Position numbers and translations under genes: made by a program. A DNA stretch of 64,000 bases from Flavobacteriaceae bacterium (GTDB lineage: Bacteria; Bacteroidota; Bacteroidia; Flavobacteriales; Flavobacteriaceae): assembly GCA_024638165.1 (NCBI GenBank), contig JAHEKV010000002.1, positions 27,134-91,133 of the forward strand. Direction: 5' to 3'. Under the pieces are notes generated by a model. The model had not been told where the DNA came from. It was given only the letters and a program-made list of their open reading frames with translations, and did no database searches. This document shows, piece by piece, positions 1-8,531 of this stretch; within the stretch, counting starts at the first letter, position 1; every line of letters starts with the position of its first letter.

Positions 1-419
1 TAATGATTATTGGTTCTCTCGGATACATTGTATCTCTCGGTCTTGTCACCTATAGTTTTGCCACCGAATGGTTCGGAATGCATGTGACCTATTTCTTTTT
101 CCTATTTATTGCTTCCCATGCGATCGGACAAGGAGCCGTTATCTGGGTCTTCATCTCTGAAATATTCCCGAACAAGCAGCGCGCTCAAGGACAGGCCGTG
201 GGGACCTCAACGCACTGGGTTCTGGCAGCTATAATACCGGCGCTAGTTCCTCTACTTTTCACCACTATTGGGGCAAGTACCGTTTTCGGAATATTTACTG
301 TTATGATGGTGTTACAGCTCGTATGGGTGCTGCTTATCATGCCAGAAACCAAAGGAGTTTCTCTCGAAGAGTTAAGCAAAAGCCTGGGGCAATACCAGAA
401 GACTATAAATAAGTCTTAA
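1..419 (+). CDS. MFS sugar transporter, C-terminal part (5' truncated by window edge)
   Basis: This is the last ~138 residues of a major facilitator superfamily sugar porter; the frame is open to the window edge, so the start lies outside. About four hydrophobic segments are visible. A signature of the sugar-porter subfamily stands near the C-terminus (PETKGVSLEEL), and the stretch WVFISEIFPNKQRAQGQA matches the conserved loop in the sixth to tenth helix repeat of xylose/glucose:H+ symporters. It therefore probably imports a monosaccharide through the inner membrane. Its position one gene before an exported sugar isomerase-like protein, and 2 kb from the rhamnose operon, suggests carbohydrate uptake, but the substrate cannot be told from this fragment. 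Its last 17 bases overlap the convergent downstream gene. Confidence 0.85.
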   Translation, partial: MIIGSLGYIVSLGLVTYSFATEWFGMHVTYFFFLFIASHAIGQGAVIWVFISEIFPNKQRAQGQAVGTSTHWVLAAIIPALVPLLFTTIGASTVFGIFTVMMVLQLVWVLLIMPETKGVSLEELSKSLGQYQKTINKS

Positions 420-1296
420 GGTTCGCTTTAAAAAAGTTTGCACTAGTCTCTACGCTTTGCATAGAGGTTTCGGCAAAGTTTCCACCTTGCTCAATGTAAA
501 ACCACTCTAATCCAGATCGAATTGGATCCGGTAAAATCTTCGTATAATCAATACTCCCGTTACCTAACTCTGTATAGTCCTTAGACACCTTGTGCATGTC
601 TTTAATGTGCCATAGCGGAATACGTCCCGGGGCCTTTTCTACTAATTCATCTGGGGTAATCACGCCCGCACGCATGAGCCAATAAAAGTCAACTTCTAGC
701 TTCACCCAGTCAGGGTTGGTTTCCTCAATAACCCAATCCATTCCGGTACGGCCGTCGAAGGTGTCAAAGTCAAAACCGAAATTGTGATACGCAAAGCCCA
801 GTCCCGCTTCGCTAATCTGCTGACCCATTTGATTGAGCCTTTTTACCAAATGAGCATAACCTTCAGCAGAGTGATATGCCTCGGGGAGTTTCGGGAAAAC
901 AACATAGGGGTCACCTAAACGAGTGGCGCCTTCAATACAGCTTTCAATGTATACCGCTTGATCCTTTTCACTAGCCTCTAGCATAGCAGCCATTCCATAA
1001 TGACCACTAGTAGTTCGTAATCCTAGGTCTGTTAGTATCGTCTTAAAAGCCTCGGGTTCATAGCCGTAATAGGTCTTGGCCTCGGCGTCATAGCCATAAG
1101 ATTCAAAATGTAAATACCCCATCTCTTTGAGCGCCTTTAAAGTGATGATAGGGTCTTTTTCCATTGCGTCACGAACCGTATACAACTGAAGTCCCATCGC
1201 AAATCGCGAGGCTGGAGGAATAGGAGAACATCCAAGAGGTAATGATGCGAGCGCTGCTGCAGCAGCAGATTGCTTAAGGAAATCTCGACGAAGCAT
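403..1296 (-). CDS. Exported sugar phosphate isomerase/epimerase-like protein (TIM barrel)
   Basis: The chosen start (1296) gives an N-terminus MLRRDFLKQSAAAAALASL, a twin-arginine signal (RRDFLK) followed by a hydrophobic stretch and a lipobox-like LPLGC. A longer reading frame reaches 1356 but lacks a signal at its start. The mature part resembles the AP-endonuclease-2/xylose-isomerase-like TIM-barrel family: LQLYTVRDAM near the first strand, and a C-terminal half with HNFGFDFD, LEVDFYW and LWHIKDMH, which supply the acidic and histidine residues typical of the metal site. Such Tat-exported members are common in Bacteroidota carbohydrate loci and are presumed to act on sugars in the periplasm; the reaction is unknown. 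It ends convergently, overlapping the MFS gene by 17 bases. Confidence 0.82.
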   Translation of the reverse strand: MLRRDFLKQSAAAAALASLPLGCSPIPPASRFAMGLQLYTVRDAMEKDPIITLKALKEMGYLHFESYGYDAEAKTYYGYEPEAFKTILTDLGLRTTSGHYGMAAMLEASEKDQAVYIESCIEGATRLGDPYVVFPKLPEAYHSAEGYAHLVKRLNQMGQQISEAGLGFAYHNFGFDFDTFDGRTGMDWVIEETNPDWVKLEVDFYWLMRAGVITPDELVEKAPGRIPLWHIKDMHKVSKDYTELGNGSIDYTKILPDPIRSGLEWFYIEQGGNFAETSMQSVETSANFFKANLKTYL

Positions 1297-1340
1297 ATAT
1301 TGTTTTTTATATTGGCTTTGAAAAAGATACGATAAATCAC

Positions 1341-1952
1341 ATGAAACAATCTCCAATAGAAGTATTCAACCAATGGGCAGAAATAGGAAAAGATGAAGGA
1401 ATGGCAGATGGACATCGTTCAGCCGTACTTCAAATGCTTGAGCTTAGCCTTCCCGAAACCCCTTTCTCGTTTCTAGACGCAGGTTGCGGAAACGGTTGGG
1501 TCGTTCGTTTGGTGAAAAGCATGGAAGGTTGCCTACTATCAGAGGGTATCGACGGATCAGTGAAAATGATCAAAAAGGCTAGAGAAATAGACCGATCAAA
1601 TAGGTATTTCAGAGACGACTTGACCTCTTGGTCTCCGAGTCAAACCTACGATATTATTCATAGCATGGAGGTCTTTTATTATCTAGAGAAACCTGAAGAG
1701 CTCCTTGCTAAGATTCACGATAAGTGGTTAAACCCTAAGGGTCGAATGGTTATGGGAATCGACTTTTATAAAGAGAATACGGTTTCACATGATTGGCCAG
1801 AAAAATGTGGCATTAACCTCATGCGGCTCTTCTCTGAACAAGAATGGATTCAGATGTTCAAAGAGGCTGGGTTCGAAGAAGTAAACGCTACTAGACTCGA
1901 CGCTAAAGACAACTGGGCCGGAACACTCTGTCTCGTCGGACAAAAATCATGA
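1341..1952 (+). CDS. Class I SAM-dependent methyltransferase
   Basis: A 203-residue soluble protein with the Rossmann-type SAM-binding motif I FLDAGCGNGWVVRLV at about residues 44-58, an acidic residue after strand 2 (SEGIDGSVKMIKKAR), and motif post I/II around DIIHSMEVFYYLEKPEELL. This layout matches the Methyltransf_11/25 group of small-molecule or protein methyltransferases. No substrate-specific motif is recognised. The stop codon overlaps the start of the next gene by four bases (ATGA), so the two are probably cotranslated. It diverges from the exported isomerase-like gene, with 44 bases between start codons. Confidence 0.85.
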   Translation: MKQSPIEVFNQWAEIGKDEGMADGHRSAVLQMLELSLPETPFSFLDAGCGNGWVVRLVKSMEGCLLSEGIDGSVKMIKKAREIDRSNRYFRDDLTSWSPSQTYDIIHSMEVFYYLEKPEELLAKIHDKWLNPKGRMVMGIDFYKENTVSHDWPEKCGINLMRLFSEQEWIQMFKEAGFEEVNATRLDAKDNWAGTLCLVGQKS

Positions 1953-2338
1953 GTTACGAGCTACTAAGATCGATTCACCTTTTTTCAATTGCTCCCTGTG
2001 TTCCCTTGGGGTTTTATCTCATTGTTTTTTCAAAAAAGGGGAGCACATCACATCGGATATGGGGCAAGGGCTACGCCTTACTAATTACTTTTTCTTCTGT
2101 AGTGTCATTACTACTAGAGGCTCATGTTGGCCCCACATGGCTCGGTCATTTCGGGTACATTCACCTATTAAGTGTATTAACGATTGCTACAGTGCCTTAT
2201 AGTCTATGGCAATTAAGACGAGGTCGACTGATTTCACACAAGCGGTCGATGCAATTTCTCTACTGGACGGGGCTTCTTATTGCTGGAGGGTTTACGCTCT
2301 TCCCGGGCAGATACCTTCACGGTCTTGTCTTTGGATAA
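1949..2338 (+). CDS. Small DUF2306-like integral membrane protein
   Basis: A 129-residue protein with four predicted hydrophobic helices and little else. The loop after helix 1 contains a HRIWGKGYALL segment and the last loop reads ISHKRSMQFLYWTGLL; these basic loop motifs resemble the DUF2306 family of small bacterial membrane proteins, whose function is unknown. It begins inside the end of the methyltransferase gene (4-base overlap) and stops four bases before the convergent end of the permease gene, with no terminator between them. Family assignment is from motif memory only. Confidence 0.65.
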   Translation: MSYELLRSIHLFSIAPCVPLGFYLIVFSKKGSTSHRIWGKGYALLITFSSVVSLLLEAHVGPTWLGHFGYIHLLSVLTIATVPYSLWQLRRGRLISHKRSMQFLYWTGLLIAGGFTLFPGRYLHGLVFG

Positions 2339-2342
2339 CTGC

Positions 2343-3716
2343 TCAGTTCAATTGTTTTCGTGCGATTATTAGATATAGTACCCCGCTTAATATCCATGCC
2401 GGAGCTATTAGAAATGACAAGAAAATATCATAGGTGATAGATATGTAGTAAAAACATATTGGTGGTAGAATCCAAGATATAAGTACTTCTACATTGAGTC
2501 CATTGCTAGTGTAGGCTTTTATTCCCTTATCACCACGAAAGAAATGATTAAATACAATAATGGCTCCCATAGGTGCAAGAATAAAACCATACAGTGCTAC
2601 AAAATCTAATAACTTCATTGCAAATGCTGGAAATAACCCTGCAATGGTTGCTATTGAACCAGCAATCAGAGTAACTCTTACCGTTGAAAATCTCGGAAGA
2701 AGCGCCTGAAAAGCAAGACCTGCTCTATAAATGGTAGGGTTAGCCGTAGTCCATCCTGCAATAATAACAGCAATTATTCCAAAAACACCTATTGCATTAT
2801 ACGCTAGCGGACCTGGAGCTACAGAAGGGGCCTGGCCTTGATTTAGAAGTGCTTGAGCTTCTGGGGTTTTTATATATACGGCATAAAGAAGCGCTGCAGA
2901 AATCCAGGCCATATAATGCCCAACATACATTCCAGCTGCGCTAGTCCATCCCAAAGAAGCCTTTTTCGCAAACCTAAAAACACTTAAATCAGACATACCT
3001 ACATGCATTGCTCCGTTAGCAAACCATGACCAAATGGCTACATGCCAAAAAGTGTATTTGATTTGACCTGGAAAAGGTTCGGTCCCAGTACCCCAGACAT
3101 TCCAAAAATCATCAAAACTTGTAACGTTTAATTGTTTTAGTGCCACAAATCCACATGCCAAAAATGCAACAACAATAAATGGCGACATCCAATTTGCGGC
3201 CTTACTAACGGTCTCATAACCACGAGCGGCAATTATTGAAATAACCGCTCCAATACCAATAACAATAAAAACCCAGGTTAAACTGTTTGGAGTCGTGTCT
3301 GTTAGTTTCGGCATTTCAAGGCCAAAAGGGATTCCCACCGCTGTTGCTGACACTGTAATCATTGCTCCAGCCAAAAAACAGAATAGTACTCCATTTAAAA
3401 GATTATAAAAAACCACAAGCCGTTTACCACATATCTTTTCGAGATGATAATAAAGTGTCAGTCTGTGCTTTACTGCTATTTCAGCTGTTAAGAACCTCCA
3501 AGACAACACTGCTAATAAATTACCTAGAAGTAGTCCAATAATTAAATCAAAGGCGCTGACACCTACCGTTAAAAAAAGTGGGCCAATAACAAATTCTGTG
3601 CCGGCTGCATGTTCGCCAGCGTACATCCCCAAGAAGCTTTTCCATCCTCTTAGCTTATTATTTGGGACTGCCTCTCTTTCAAATTCACTTACTACCGTTT
3701 GTTCTTTAGAGCTCAT
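2343..3716 (-). CDS. NCS1-like (cytosine/purine permease type) transporter, candidate rhamnose-pathway permease
   Basis: A 457-residue polytopic membrane protein with about 12 hydrophobic segments. The N-terminal WKSFLGMYAGEHAAGTEFVIGPLF and the central ANGAMHVGMSDLSVFRFAKK are placed as in the NCS1 (nucleobase:cation symporter-1) family. It is the last gene of a four-gene operon with rhamnose isomerase, rhamnulokinase-like and lactate dehydrogenase genes (3-base gap to the last). No purine or pyrimidine gene is nearby, so a nucleobase substrate is unlikely. By context the best guess is uptake of L-rhamnose or of L-lactate. No RhaT-type symporter is encoded in the locus, although the truncated MFS porter at the window start is a rival candidate. 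Family membership fairly sure, substrate inferred. Confidence 0.75.
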   Translation of the reverse strand: MSSKEQTVVSEFEREAVPNNKLRGWKSFLGMYAGEHAAGTEFVIGPLFLTVGVSAFDLIIGLLLGNLLAVLSWRFLTAEIAVKHRLTLYYHLEKICGKRLVVFYNLLNGVLFCFLAGAMITVSATAVGIPFGLEMPKLTDTTPNSLTWVFIVIGIGAVISIIAARGYETVSKAANWMSPFIVVAFLACGFVALKQLNVTSFDDFWNVWGTGTEPFPGQIKYTFWHVAIWSWFANGAMHVGMSDLSVFRFAKKASLGWTSAAGMYVGHYMAWISAALLYAVYIKTPEAQALLNQGQAPSVAPGPLAYNAIGVFGIIAVIIAGWTTANPTIYRAGLAFQALLPRFSTVRVTLIAGSIATIAGLFPAFAMKLLDFVALYGFILAPMGAIIVFNHFFRGDKGIKAYTSNGLNVEVLISWILPPICFYYISITYDIFLSFLIAPAWILSGVLYLIIARKQLN

Positions 3717-3719
3717 AGT

Positions 3720-4865
3720 TTACTTAATTAATCTGTCAGGTAAATCGCTTATTGACCTGCAATCCAGTTGTTGCATGACCTGATGTAGTTGTTTTTTTAA
3801 TATCTCAATGGTATGAGTGCCTCCTTTTTTCCCAAGCGCGGACACTCCGTACATAAATGTTCTACCTAAGAAAGCAAAATCGGCACCAGAGGCTAGGGTG
3901 CCTGCAATGTCTGACCCGTTTCGAATTCCGCTATCCATCATGATTTGGATTCTGCTTCTATATTTAGGAGTCAAATTTCTAAGGGACTCTATAGCTGACT
4001 CACCGAGGTCTAATTGACGTCCGCCATGATTTGAAACGATTATACCGTCTACTCCGTAATCGATGCACTTTTCAGCATCTTCTTCGGTAGTAATTCCCTT
4101 GACAACCAACTTTCCTTTCCATAAATGGCGAATTTCTTGAACAATTTCAGGGCTCAATCGACCATCAAAAGTTTTGTTCATGAACAATCCTAGATGTTTT
4201 AGACTTAGTCCTTTAGGGATATAGGGAGTTAGTGTTTTAAAAGTAGGTTGACCTGCTATCAATGTATTAAACGCCCATTTTGGTTTGCTTAAAATTTGAG
4301 CGATATTTCTCATATTAAGCTTTGGAGGAATAGAAAGACCATTGCGGATTTCTTTACTTCGGTATCCGAAACTAGGTACATCAGCTAACAATACTAGAAC
4401 GTCTATTCCTGATGCCTCGAGCCTCCTAAACAAATCATTTCGTACATAAGAATCTGTTGGGTTGTAGAGTTGAAACCAAGCGTTTCCTTCGGTTATTTCA
4501 GCAACAGTCTCTATGCTAGCAGTACCCACAGTACTCAATATAAATGGAATGTTTGCTTCAAACGAAGCTTTAGCTAAAATTTCTGTAGCATTTGGCCACA
4601 TTAATCCTTGTAAACCAATCGGAGAAACACCAAAAGGCGCGTCATAGGTTTTACCAAAAAGGGTTGTCTTTAGAGAAACTTCTGTTAATGGCCCTAAATA
4701 ATTAGGGCGAAGCTTGAGGTTTCTAATATCCTGAGTATTTCTCGCTAAATTAATTTCAGAATTACAACCTCCGTCAAGATATTCAAAAGCAAATCTTGGA
4801 ATGCGTTTTTTAGCTTTATCTCTTAGATAATTTACGTCCGGATATTCTGAATTGATTTCACTCAT
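3720..4865 (-). CDS. lldD: FMN-dependent L-lactate dehydrogenase / alpha-hydroxy-acid oxidase
   Basis: A 381-residue TIM-barrel flavoenzyme of the FMN-dependent alpha-hydroxy acid dehydrogenase family, full length. Visible family motifs: SPIGLQGLMWP near residues 81-91, WFQLY at 130-134, ADVPSFGYR at 161-169 and the active-site segment SNHGGRQLD at 278-286, with the catalytic base His280 and substrate-binding Arg283. It oxidises L-lactate to pyruvate and passes electrons to the quinone pool or oxygen. Position in the rhamnose operon fits: the fused RhaD-type enzyme at 18231 would make L-lactaldehyde and then L-lactate, which this enzyme would bring into central metabolism. It sits three bases from each operon neighbour. 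Another 2-hydroxy acid substrate cannot be excluded. Confidence 0.88.
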   Translation of the reverse strand: MSEINSEYPDVNYLRDKAKKRIPRFAFEYLDGGCNSEINLARNTQDIRNLKLRPNYLGPLTEVSLKTTLFGKTYDAPFGVSPIGLQGLMWPNATEILAKASFEANIPFILSTVGTASIETVAEITEGNAWFQLYNPTDSYVRNDLFRRLEASGIDVLVLLADVPSFGYRSKEIRNGLSIPPKLNMRNIAQILSKPKWAFNTLIAGQPTFKTLTPYIPKGLSLKHLGLFMNKTFDGRLSPEIVQEIRHLWKGKLVVKGITTEEDAEKCIDYGVDGIIVSNHGGRQLDLGESAIESLRNLTPKYRSRIQIMMDSGIRNGSDIAGTLASGADFAFLGRTFMYGVSALGKKGGTHTIEILKKQLHQVMQQLDCRSISDLPDRLIK

Positions 4866-4868
4866 AAC

Positions 4869-6218
4869 TTAAATTTTTTCAATTTCATATAGCTCAAAAA
4901 ACTCTTTGGAATTAATACCAACCTCTCTCACCATAAGGCATGCGCCCATTGCAGAGCCAATTGGTCGATTAGACTTAAAAATAGGTATTGGTTTTAGCTT
5001 ATCAGAGATGGTTTTTAAAAAGATCTCGTTTTTTGTAAACCCACCATCTATAAAAAATGCTTTTGGAGGAGTAACTAACAATGGTCTCATAGACGCTGTC
5101 TGCAAATCGACAATTTCAAAAACAAGCTGATGAATGATCTGCTCTACTGATTCAAAAGAATCGATATTGTCATTTGTTCCATTTACAAATCCAAATCTAT
5201 CTGGTTCTAATAAATGATGATTTAAAATCAAGTCTTTTGAGGTAGATCTTAAATCTCTAAATTTCGGGTCGTATTTAATGTTTTCGATATCCGCCGTTGA
5301 TAGCTGAAAAGCCTCGCAAAACAACTTCAAACTTTCTTGGTAATGCAGCCCCATTAGCAATCGTGTTGCTTTAATGGGGGTTCCTTCGGGGGACATGAAA
5401 AGCACTGTGTCATTTTTAATATCGCTAACTTTTATTGGTGTTAAATCAGCGGGCTTCATGGCAACACTCCAAGTTCCAGTAGAGATAAGAATAAATGAAT
5501 CTTTAAATCCCTTAATGTAAGGCAGGCTAGAAGCGGTACTATCGTGTATTCCTTTACCAATTCTGAGTTTGTTCACTTTCTCAAAATTTTCAGTGAAAAT
5601 TGAAGGAAATAATTCTAAAAAGCCCTCTTTTAAAACCCAGGCTGCAAACTTTTTCTCTTTATAATCCCACAGCCCTGTATGACAACCAAGGCTAGAATAA
5701 TCATTTACATGATTCAGTCCTATTAAAGAGCTTAAATATTGAGGGAGGTGTAGGACCGTTTTAACTTTTTGGTAAAAATTCGGCCGGTAATATTTCAAAA
5801 AATAAAGCTGTAGACCAGAATTCAACATGCCCAAATAAGGTCCTGAAGTTTGTTCTTCAAAAAGTTCTTTAGGGCCGTACTTTTGTATGAATTGATCCTG
5901 AAAATCGTCAGGCAAGGGCTTTAAATAATTATAAAACGGAGTGCATCGTTTTCCTTCATGATCTAAACAAACCATTGAGGCTCCATATGTAGAAAAGTTA
6001 ACACCTTCGATTAAAAAATTTTGGTTCGTAATAATTCTCTGAAATGAAGCTTTAATCCAAACTTCTATAGCGTCTAGGTCTTCCATAGGAAAACCGTCTT
6101 CATCGGTGATTTCTGAAAACTGTTTTGATTCTTGAAATACAACTTGAAATTTCTCGTCGAAAACAAACAATTTCTTGTTTGTCTTCCCAATATCAAAAAC
6201 AAGCGTGCCCTTTTTCAT
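4869..6218 (-). CDS. rhaB: FGGY-family carbohydrate kinase, probable rhamnulokinase
   Basis: A 449-residue sugar kinase of the FGGY family. The N-terminal phosphate-binding loop reads VFDIGKTNKK (residues 7-16), the substrate region carries STYGASMVCLD, and the C-terminal domain has ISTGTWSVAMKP and FFIDGGFTKNEIF, the ATP-binding motifs of the family. It should phosphorylate L-rhamnulose at C1 in the cytoplasm. The assignment to rhamnulose rather than fuculose or xylulose rests on its place between the rhamnose isomerase gene (2-base gap) and lldD (3-base gap). It is slightly shorter than typical RhaB of about 480 residues and diverged from enterobacterial RhaB, as usual for Bacteroidota members. 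Confidence 0.85.
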   Translation of the reverse strand: MKKGTLVFDIGKTNKKLFVFDEKFQVVFQESKQFSEITDEDGFPMEDLDAIEVWIKASFQRIITNQNFLIEGVNFSTYGASMVCLDHEGKRCTPFYNYLKPLPDDFQDQFIQKYGPKELFEEQTSGPYLGMLNSGLQLYFLKYYRPNFYQKVKTVLHLPQYLSSLIGLNHVNDYSSLGCHTGLWDYKEKKFAAWVLKEGFLELFPSIFTENFEKVNKLRIGKGIHDSTASSLPYIKGFKDSFILISTGTWSVAMKPADLTPIKVSDIKNDTVLFMSPEGTPIKATRLLMGLHYQESLKLFCEAFQLSTADIENIKYDPKFRDLRSTSKDLILNHHLLEPDRFGFVNGTNDNIDSFESVEQIIHQLVFEIVDLQTASMRPLLVTPPKAFFIDGGFTKNEIFLKTISDKLKPIPIFKSNRPIGSAMGACLMVREVGINSKEFFELYEIEKI

Positions 6219-6220
6219 AT

Positions 6221-7489
6221 TTACAGGCCAGTGGCTTTAGAATTAACTCCTCTCTCAGAAATTAATTTTTCTCTGATCTTATTCTCTCTAAAAGATTTTA
6301 TTGGGTCATACACTCCCCCTAGCTGAAGACGAGCTTCACGAACAAGAGCACGTACATCTGTCCTAAATGCTTCTTGTAAAATCTCTTGACACTGGGATAT
6401 ATCATTTCTATTCTGATAGAATGCCAATTCATTGTAATCTACCAATAAAGCTTGAGCATAAGCTATTTTAATAGCCTCAACAGACTGTAATAAATCCTCT
6501 AGCGGATCTTTAATGTTGTGACTCGCGTCAATCATCCAGCTAAGATCAAGGTTAGGGTCATCGTCCATTCCTTTTACTAATTCGCAAAAAATAAGAAACA
6601 GCTGATAAGGCTTAAGCGACCCTACGGTAATGTCATCGTCTCCATATTTACTATCGTTGAAATGAAAGCCTCCTAGTTTATTTTTAAACAGCAGTGTCGA
6701 GACTATTTGTTCAATATTTGTATTGGGTAAATGATGACCAAGATCCACCAGAGTCTTGGCCTGGTCACCTAGCTCACTCACTAATAGGTATGACGTTCCC
6801 CAATCTGGAATAACCATGGAGTAAAAATTAGGCTCATACGGCTTGTATTCAAGAAGCATTGTCCAGTCTGGAGGTAGGCTCGAATAAATCTCAGACAACG
6901 AGTCTAAGGTGCGATTTAAAGCTGATTTAAAATCGTGCTGTCCAGGAAATATACTTCCATCCGCTAACCATACAGTAAGAGCCTTAGACCCTAGATTTTC
7001 ACCGATCGAAATAACCTCTTTATTGTGATTTACAGCTAGTTGACGAACTTCTTTGTCTGTATGACATAAAGAGCCATACTTATACGAGTATGATTGGTTG
7101 GGTTGGTCTTGAAAGGTATTAGAATTAACTGCGTCGAATGACAGGTCAAGAGATTTTGCGAGCTTTTTTAATTCCTCTATGTTTTCTGCTTTATCCCAAG
7201 GTATGTGAAGACTTATAGAAGAGCTCGATTTATTGAGTCTATTCAACAACGCTACGTCCTCAATCTTTTGAGCCAAACTTGATGGCTCTCCTCCTCCTGG
7301 AAATCTTCCAAAACGCGTGCCTCCTGTACCAAGCGCCCAACTAGGAATAGCTATTTGCAACTGTTTAAGTTTACCTATGGCTCTTGAAACCTTATTCTCA
7401 TCCCCAACAGCGTCGACTACGCTAGAAATAGCTCTGCTGTGCTTACTCATCTCTTCTTTTGTGGATTGATTTAAGTCAATTTTTGTCAT
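6221..7489 (-). CDS. rhaI: L-rhamnose isomerase (RhaI type)
   Basis: A 422-residue TIM-barrel isomerase resembling the Pseudomonas/Streptomyces-type L-rhamnose isomerase, not enterobacterial RhaA. The metal ligands of that family can be placed: Glu214 in LLEYKPYEPNFY, Asp249 and His252 in VDLGHHLPNTN, His276, Asp284 and Asp286 in GFHFNDSKYGDDD, and Asp321 in WMIDASHN. It converts L-rhamnose to L-rhamnulose in the cytoplasm. It is the first gene of a minus-strand operon with rhaB, lldD and the permease gene, and diverges from an AraC regulator 94 bases away, which probably controls it. Members of this family also accept other aldoses, but the operon supports rhamnose. Confidence 0.9.
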   Translation of the reverse strand: MTKIDLNQSTKEEMSKHSRAISSVVDAVGDENKVSRAIGKLKQLQIAIPSWALGTGGTRFGRFPGGGEPSSLAQKIEDVALLNRLNKSSSSISLHIPWDKAENIEELKKLAKSLDLSFDAVNSNTFQDQPNQSYSYKYGSLCHTDKEVRQLAVNHNKEVISIGENLGSKALTVWLADGSIFPGQHDFKSALNRTLDSLSEIYSSLPPDWTMLLEYKPYEPNFYSMVIPDWGTSYLLVSELGDQAKTLVDLGHHLPNTNIEQIVSTLLFKNKLGGFHFNDSKYGDDDITVGSLKPYQLFLIFCELVKGMDDDPNLDLSWMIDASHNIKDPLEDLLQSVEAIKIAYAQALLVDYNELAFYQNRNDISQCQEILQEAFRTDVRALVREARLQLGGVYDPIKSFRENKIREKLISERGVNSKATGL

Positions 7490-7583
7490 TTTCTAATACA
7501 CATTTAAACAATCTGATTAATGTTACAACTATAATTTCTAGTATTTTTAAACAAAATGACTAGATGTTTATACTTTTTGACAA

Positions 7584-8459
7584 ATGAAAAAGTCATTCTC
7601 CTATTTATCACCTAGCGACAAAGACAAAGACTTTGGTCTTTACATCACTGTATCCGGTAATTATACCGCCTCCCCCTACTCCCCCTATCCTGAAAAAGGG
7701 CACCCTTCTGGCTATTATTTCGATTGGGAGACCGGGAGGACTATCGAAGAATATCAAATCATTTATGTAGCAGAAGGGGAAGGCTATTTAGAATACCAAC
7801 AAAAACATTTCACTATTGGCAAAGGTTCGGTTTTATTCATAAGACCCAACGAACATCACCGCTATCAACCGAAAAAAGAAACGGGTTGGACAGAGCATTA
7901 TGTAGGGTTTTCTGGCCAAATCGCTGATCGCGTTTTGCTAGGTTTGAAAAGCCAAGTTGTAATAGAGCTTGGAAACAGCATAAAAATTATCGAGTTGTTA
8001 AAAACAATCGAAACCCATGTAGAAAAGAAAAACCCTTCGTTTCAAAAGATTTGTGCCGGCCTATTAATAAATTTAATCGGACAGATCGAGGCCCAAACAA
8101 CAACCTCGTTGTTTGAAAACAAAAAAGTTTTAAGTCTTATTGAAAATACAATCAAAACAATGCAAGAAAATGTTAATCAAGAATTGAACTTTGAACATCT
8201 GGCTACAGGTTATGGGATGAGCTATTCACATTTTCGCCAGTCTTTTAAATTGTATACCGGTCTTTCTCCTCACGCGTATTTTATAGACCTAAAAATACAA
8301 GAGTCGAAGCGCCAAATTCTCAGCACTTCAAAAAACATGACAGAGATTGCCTATGACTTGGGCTTTAACTCTCTTCAATACTTTAGCAAGCTATTTAAAA
8401 AAAGAGTTGGCGTTTCTCCTCAAAACTATAGACGCCCAAGAAGCGCTGAGTTCTTATAG
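7584..8459 (+). CDS. AraC-family transcriptional regulator of the rhamnose locus
   Basis: A 291-residue regulator with an N-terminal cupin-like sensing domain (about residues 25-130, with EYQIIYVAEGEGYLEYQ and FIRPNEHHRYQPKKE) and a C-terminal AraC double helix-turn-helix (about 185-285). The latter ends in the classic segment AYDLGFNSLQYFSKLFKKRVGVSPQNYRR. It is divergent to rhaI and upstream of the esterase gene, so it probably senses rhamnose or a related sugar and activates one or both sides. AraC proteins usually bind direct repeats, and the decamer repeats just after this gene (8469-8498) and before susC are candidate sites. The effector is inferred. Confidence 0.88.
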   Translation: MKKSFSYLSPSDKDKDFGLYITVSGNYTASPYSPYPEKGHPSGYYFDWETGRTIEEYQIIYVAEGEGYLEYQQKHFTIGKGSVLFIRPNEHHRYQPKKETGWTEHYVGFSGQIADRVLLGLKSQVVIELGNSIKIIELLKTIETHVEKKNPSFQKICAGLLINLIGQIEAQTTTSLFENKKVLSLIENTIKTMQENVNQELNFEHLATGYGMSYSHFRQSFKLYTGLSPHAYFIDLKIQESKRQILSTSKNMTEIAYDLGFNSLQYFSKLFKKRVGVSPQNYRRPRSAEFL

Positions 8460-8468
8460 CCTCATTGT

Positions 8469-8498
8469 CAGGACAGAACAGGATAGAGCAAGGGATGT
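8469..8498 (+). promoter_or_regulatory. Candidate operator: three 10-bp-phased CAGGATAG-like units before the esterase gene
   Basis: Three successive decamers, CAGGACAGAA, CAGGATAGAG and CAAGGGATGT, run in phase with one helical turn and end directly before a TATATTTTA element (8499-8507) that can serve as the -7 hexamer region. The ATG of the esterase gene follows at 8532. The same unit occurs twice before susC in the same orientation, so this is probably an activator site of the rhamnose regulon. Confidence 0.55.
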
Positions 8499-8531
8499 TA
8501 TATTTTAAATTGATCAATAAATTAAAAAGTC

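Noticed and set aside
1137-1415. Minus-strand frame of 92 codons between the isomerase-like and methyltransferase genes
   Set aside because: It overlaps both real genes in other frames and has no family features or plausible composition.
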